Shown in pieces: positions 58,280 to 58,695 of a stretch of DNA of 58,695 nucleotides. Both the position numbers and the translations under genes were made by a program. The notes beneath the pieces were generated by a model. The model did not search any database. It saw nothing but the letters and a program-made list of their open reading frames with translations, and was not told the origin of the DNA. The first letter of the stretch is position 1. Each line of letters opens with the position of its first letter. Source of the DNA: Bordetella parapertussis (GTDB lineage: Bacteria > Acidobacteriota > Terriglobia > Bryobacterales > Bryobacteraceae); NCBI GenBank assembly GCA_943328975.2, contig CALQCC020000030.1, positions 1 to 58,695 of the forward strand, read 5' to 3'.

Positions 58280-58695
58280 CTAGGCTAAGGCAAGATTCGC
58301 TTTGGCGCGGAGATCCAGGCCGGCGAACTCGGCGCGGGCGAGTTTGGGGAATGCGGCCGCGCCGATCATGGCGGCGTTATCGGTGGAGAGGCCCAATGTG
58401 GGGAAATATACGGGGTAGGGAAAGAGTGCCCGGTCCGCGGCCCGGCGCAGGCCAGTGTTGCAGGCTACTCCTCCGGAGACGATCAGCGCTCGGGCGCCGA
58501 TCTCTTCGCCGCTGCGTTTGGCGCGGCGCAGGAGTTCTTCGATCACCGTGTATTGGAACGACGCCAGCACGTCTAACGTTGCTTGCGGAGTGACTTCTAG
58601 CCACTGCTCGACGCTGGGCTTGTGGTTGGAGGCTAACATCGCGCGCCGGGCGGCTAGCTCCTCTGCCATGTCGCGAGCTTCGAACCAGCGCAACA
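58280..58695 (-). CDS. tsaD: tRNA N6-adenosine threonylcarbamoyltransferase TsaD, C-terminal part
   Basis: The last 138 residues of TsaD; the gene starts beyond the right edge of the window. The conserved [15 protein letters not shown] and [15 protein letters not shown] parts of the ASKHA-fold active site are present. TsaD makes t6A at position 37 of ANN-reading tRNAs together with TsaB and TsaE. Confidence 0.93.
   Translation of the reverse strand, partial: LRWFEARDMAEELAARRAMLASNHKPSVEQWLEVTPQATLDVLASFQYTVIEELLRRAKRSGEEIGARALIVSGGVACNTGLRRAADRALFPYPVYFPTLGLSTDNAAMIGAAAFPKLARAEFAGLDLRAKANLALA

Overview
The window looks like chromosomal DNA of an Acidobacterium of the Solibacter/Bryobacterales type. 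The strongest sign is the C-terminus of the esterase-like protein at 16993-19053, which carries the repeat domain known as the Solibacter uncharacterised C-terminal domain (TIGR03437). Three very large Oar-type TonB-dependent receptors, a Ser/Thr kinase fused to a TolB-like propeller, several PQQ/cytochrome c oxidoreductases and many small secreted proteins fit the same group. I see no tRNA, rRNA, insertion sequence, integrase or CRISPR array.

Layout. 1-453: 3' part of a flagellar locus (flaG) next to a strongly structured non-coding stretch. 573-4833: a compact trio of secreted Cys-rich protein, TonB receptor and Asp-box protein with a CxCC motif, possibly a metal-uptake module. 4834-10273 (minus): priA, a GNAT enzyme, a TPR protein and two small envelope proteins, tightly packed. 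10326-21445: envelope and carbohydrate genes (large receptor, HEAT protein, pectin-acetylesterase-like protein), a glycine-rich RRM protein, a dehydrogenase and a class II Fic protein with striking operators. 21655-22722: rpsP-khpA-rimM, the first half of a conserved ribosome/tRNA-modification operon. The second half (trmD-rplS-rnhB) appears only at 51096-52834. The 28.4 kb between them holds metabolic and exported-protein genes: a Tat-exported ThDP enzyme coupled to a cytochrome c, YjbQ, a PEBP protein, a metallo-beta-lactamase-fold protein, a kinase-propeller protein, a dienelactone hydrolase, two quinoproteins, an Hsp70-like protein, VOC and NodB proteins, and a third receptor. A 10-bp direct repeat lies at each edge of this segment. 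53322-54311: a secreted peptide precursor with three identical 14-residue units, followed by a seven-TM protein whose ribosome site and start codon lie inside a hairpin. 54292-58695 (minus): aspS, hisS, a gamma carbonic anhydrase-like gene, a small protein and the 3' end of tsaD.

Two themes run across the window. Several genes have a TANNNT box 6-7 bases before the start codon and no separate Shine-Dalgarno site, which suggests leaderless transcription. Unrelated exported proteins also share Lys/Gly/Ala-rich low-complexity linkers.

The best candidates for something undescribed are the repeat-peptide/seven-TM pair (53.2-54.3 kb), the tandem Fic operators (21.44-21.52 kb), the periplasmic ThDP enzyme/cytochrome pair (26-28.2 kb) and the Cys-rich protein/receptor/CxCC trio (0.6-4.8 kb). 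All functional proposals come from motifs and context only; no database search was run.
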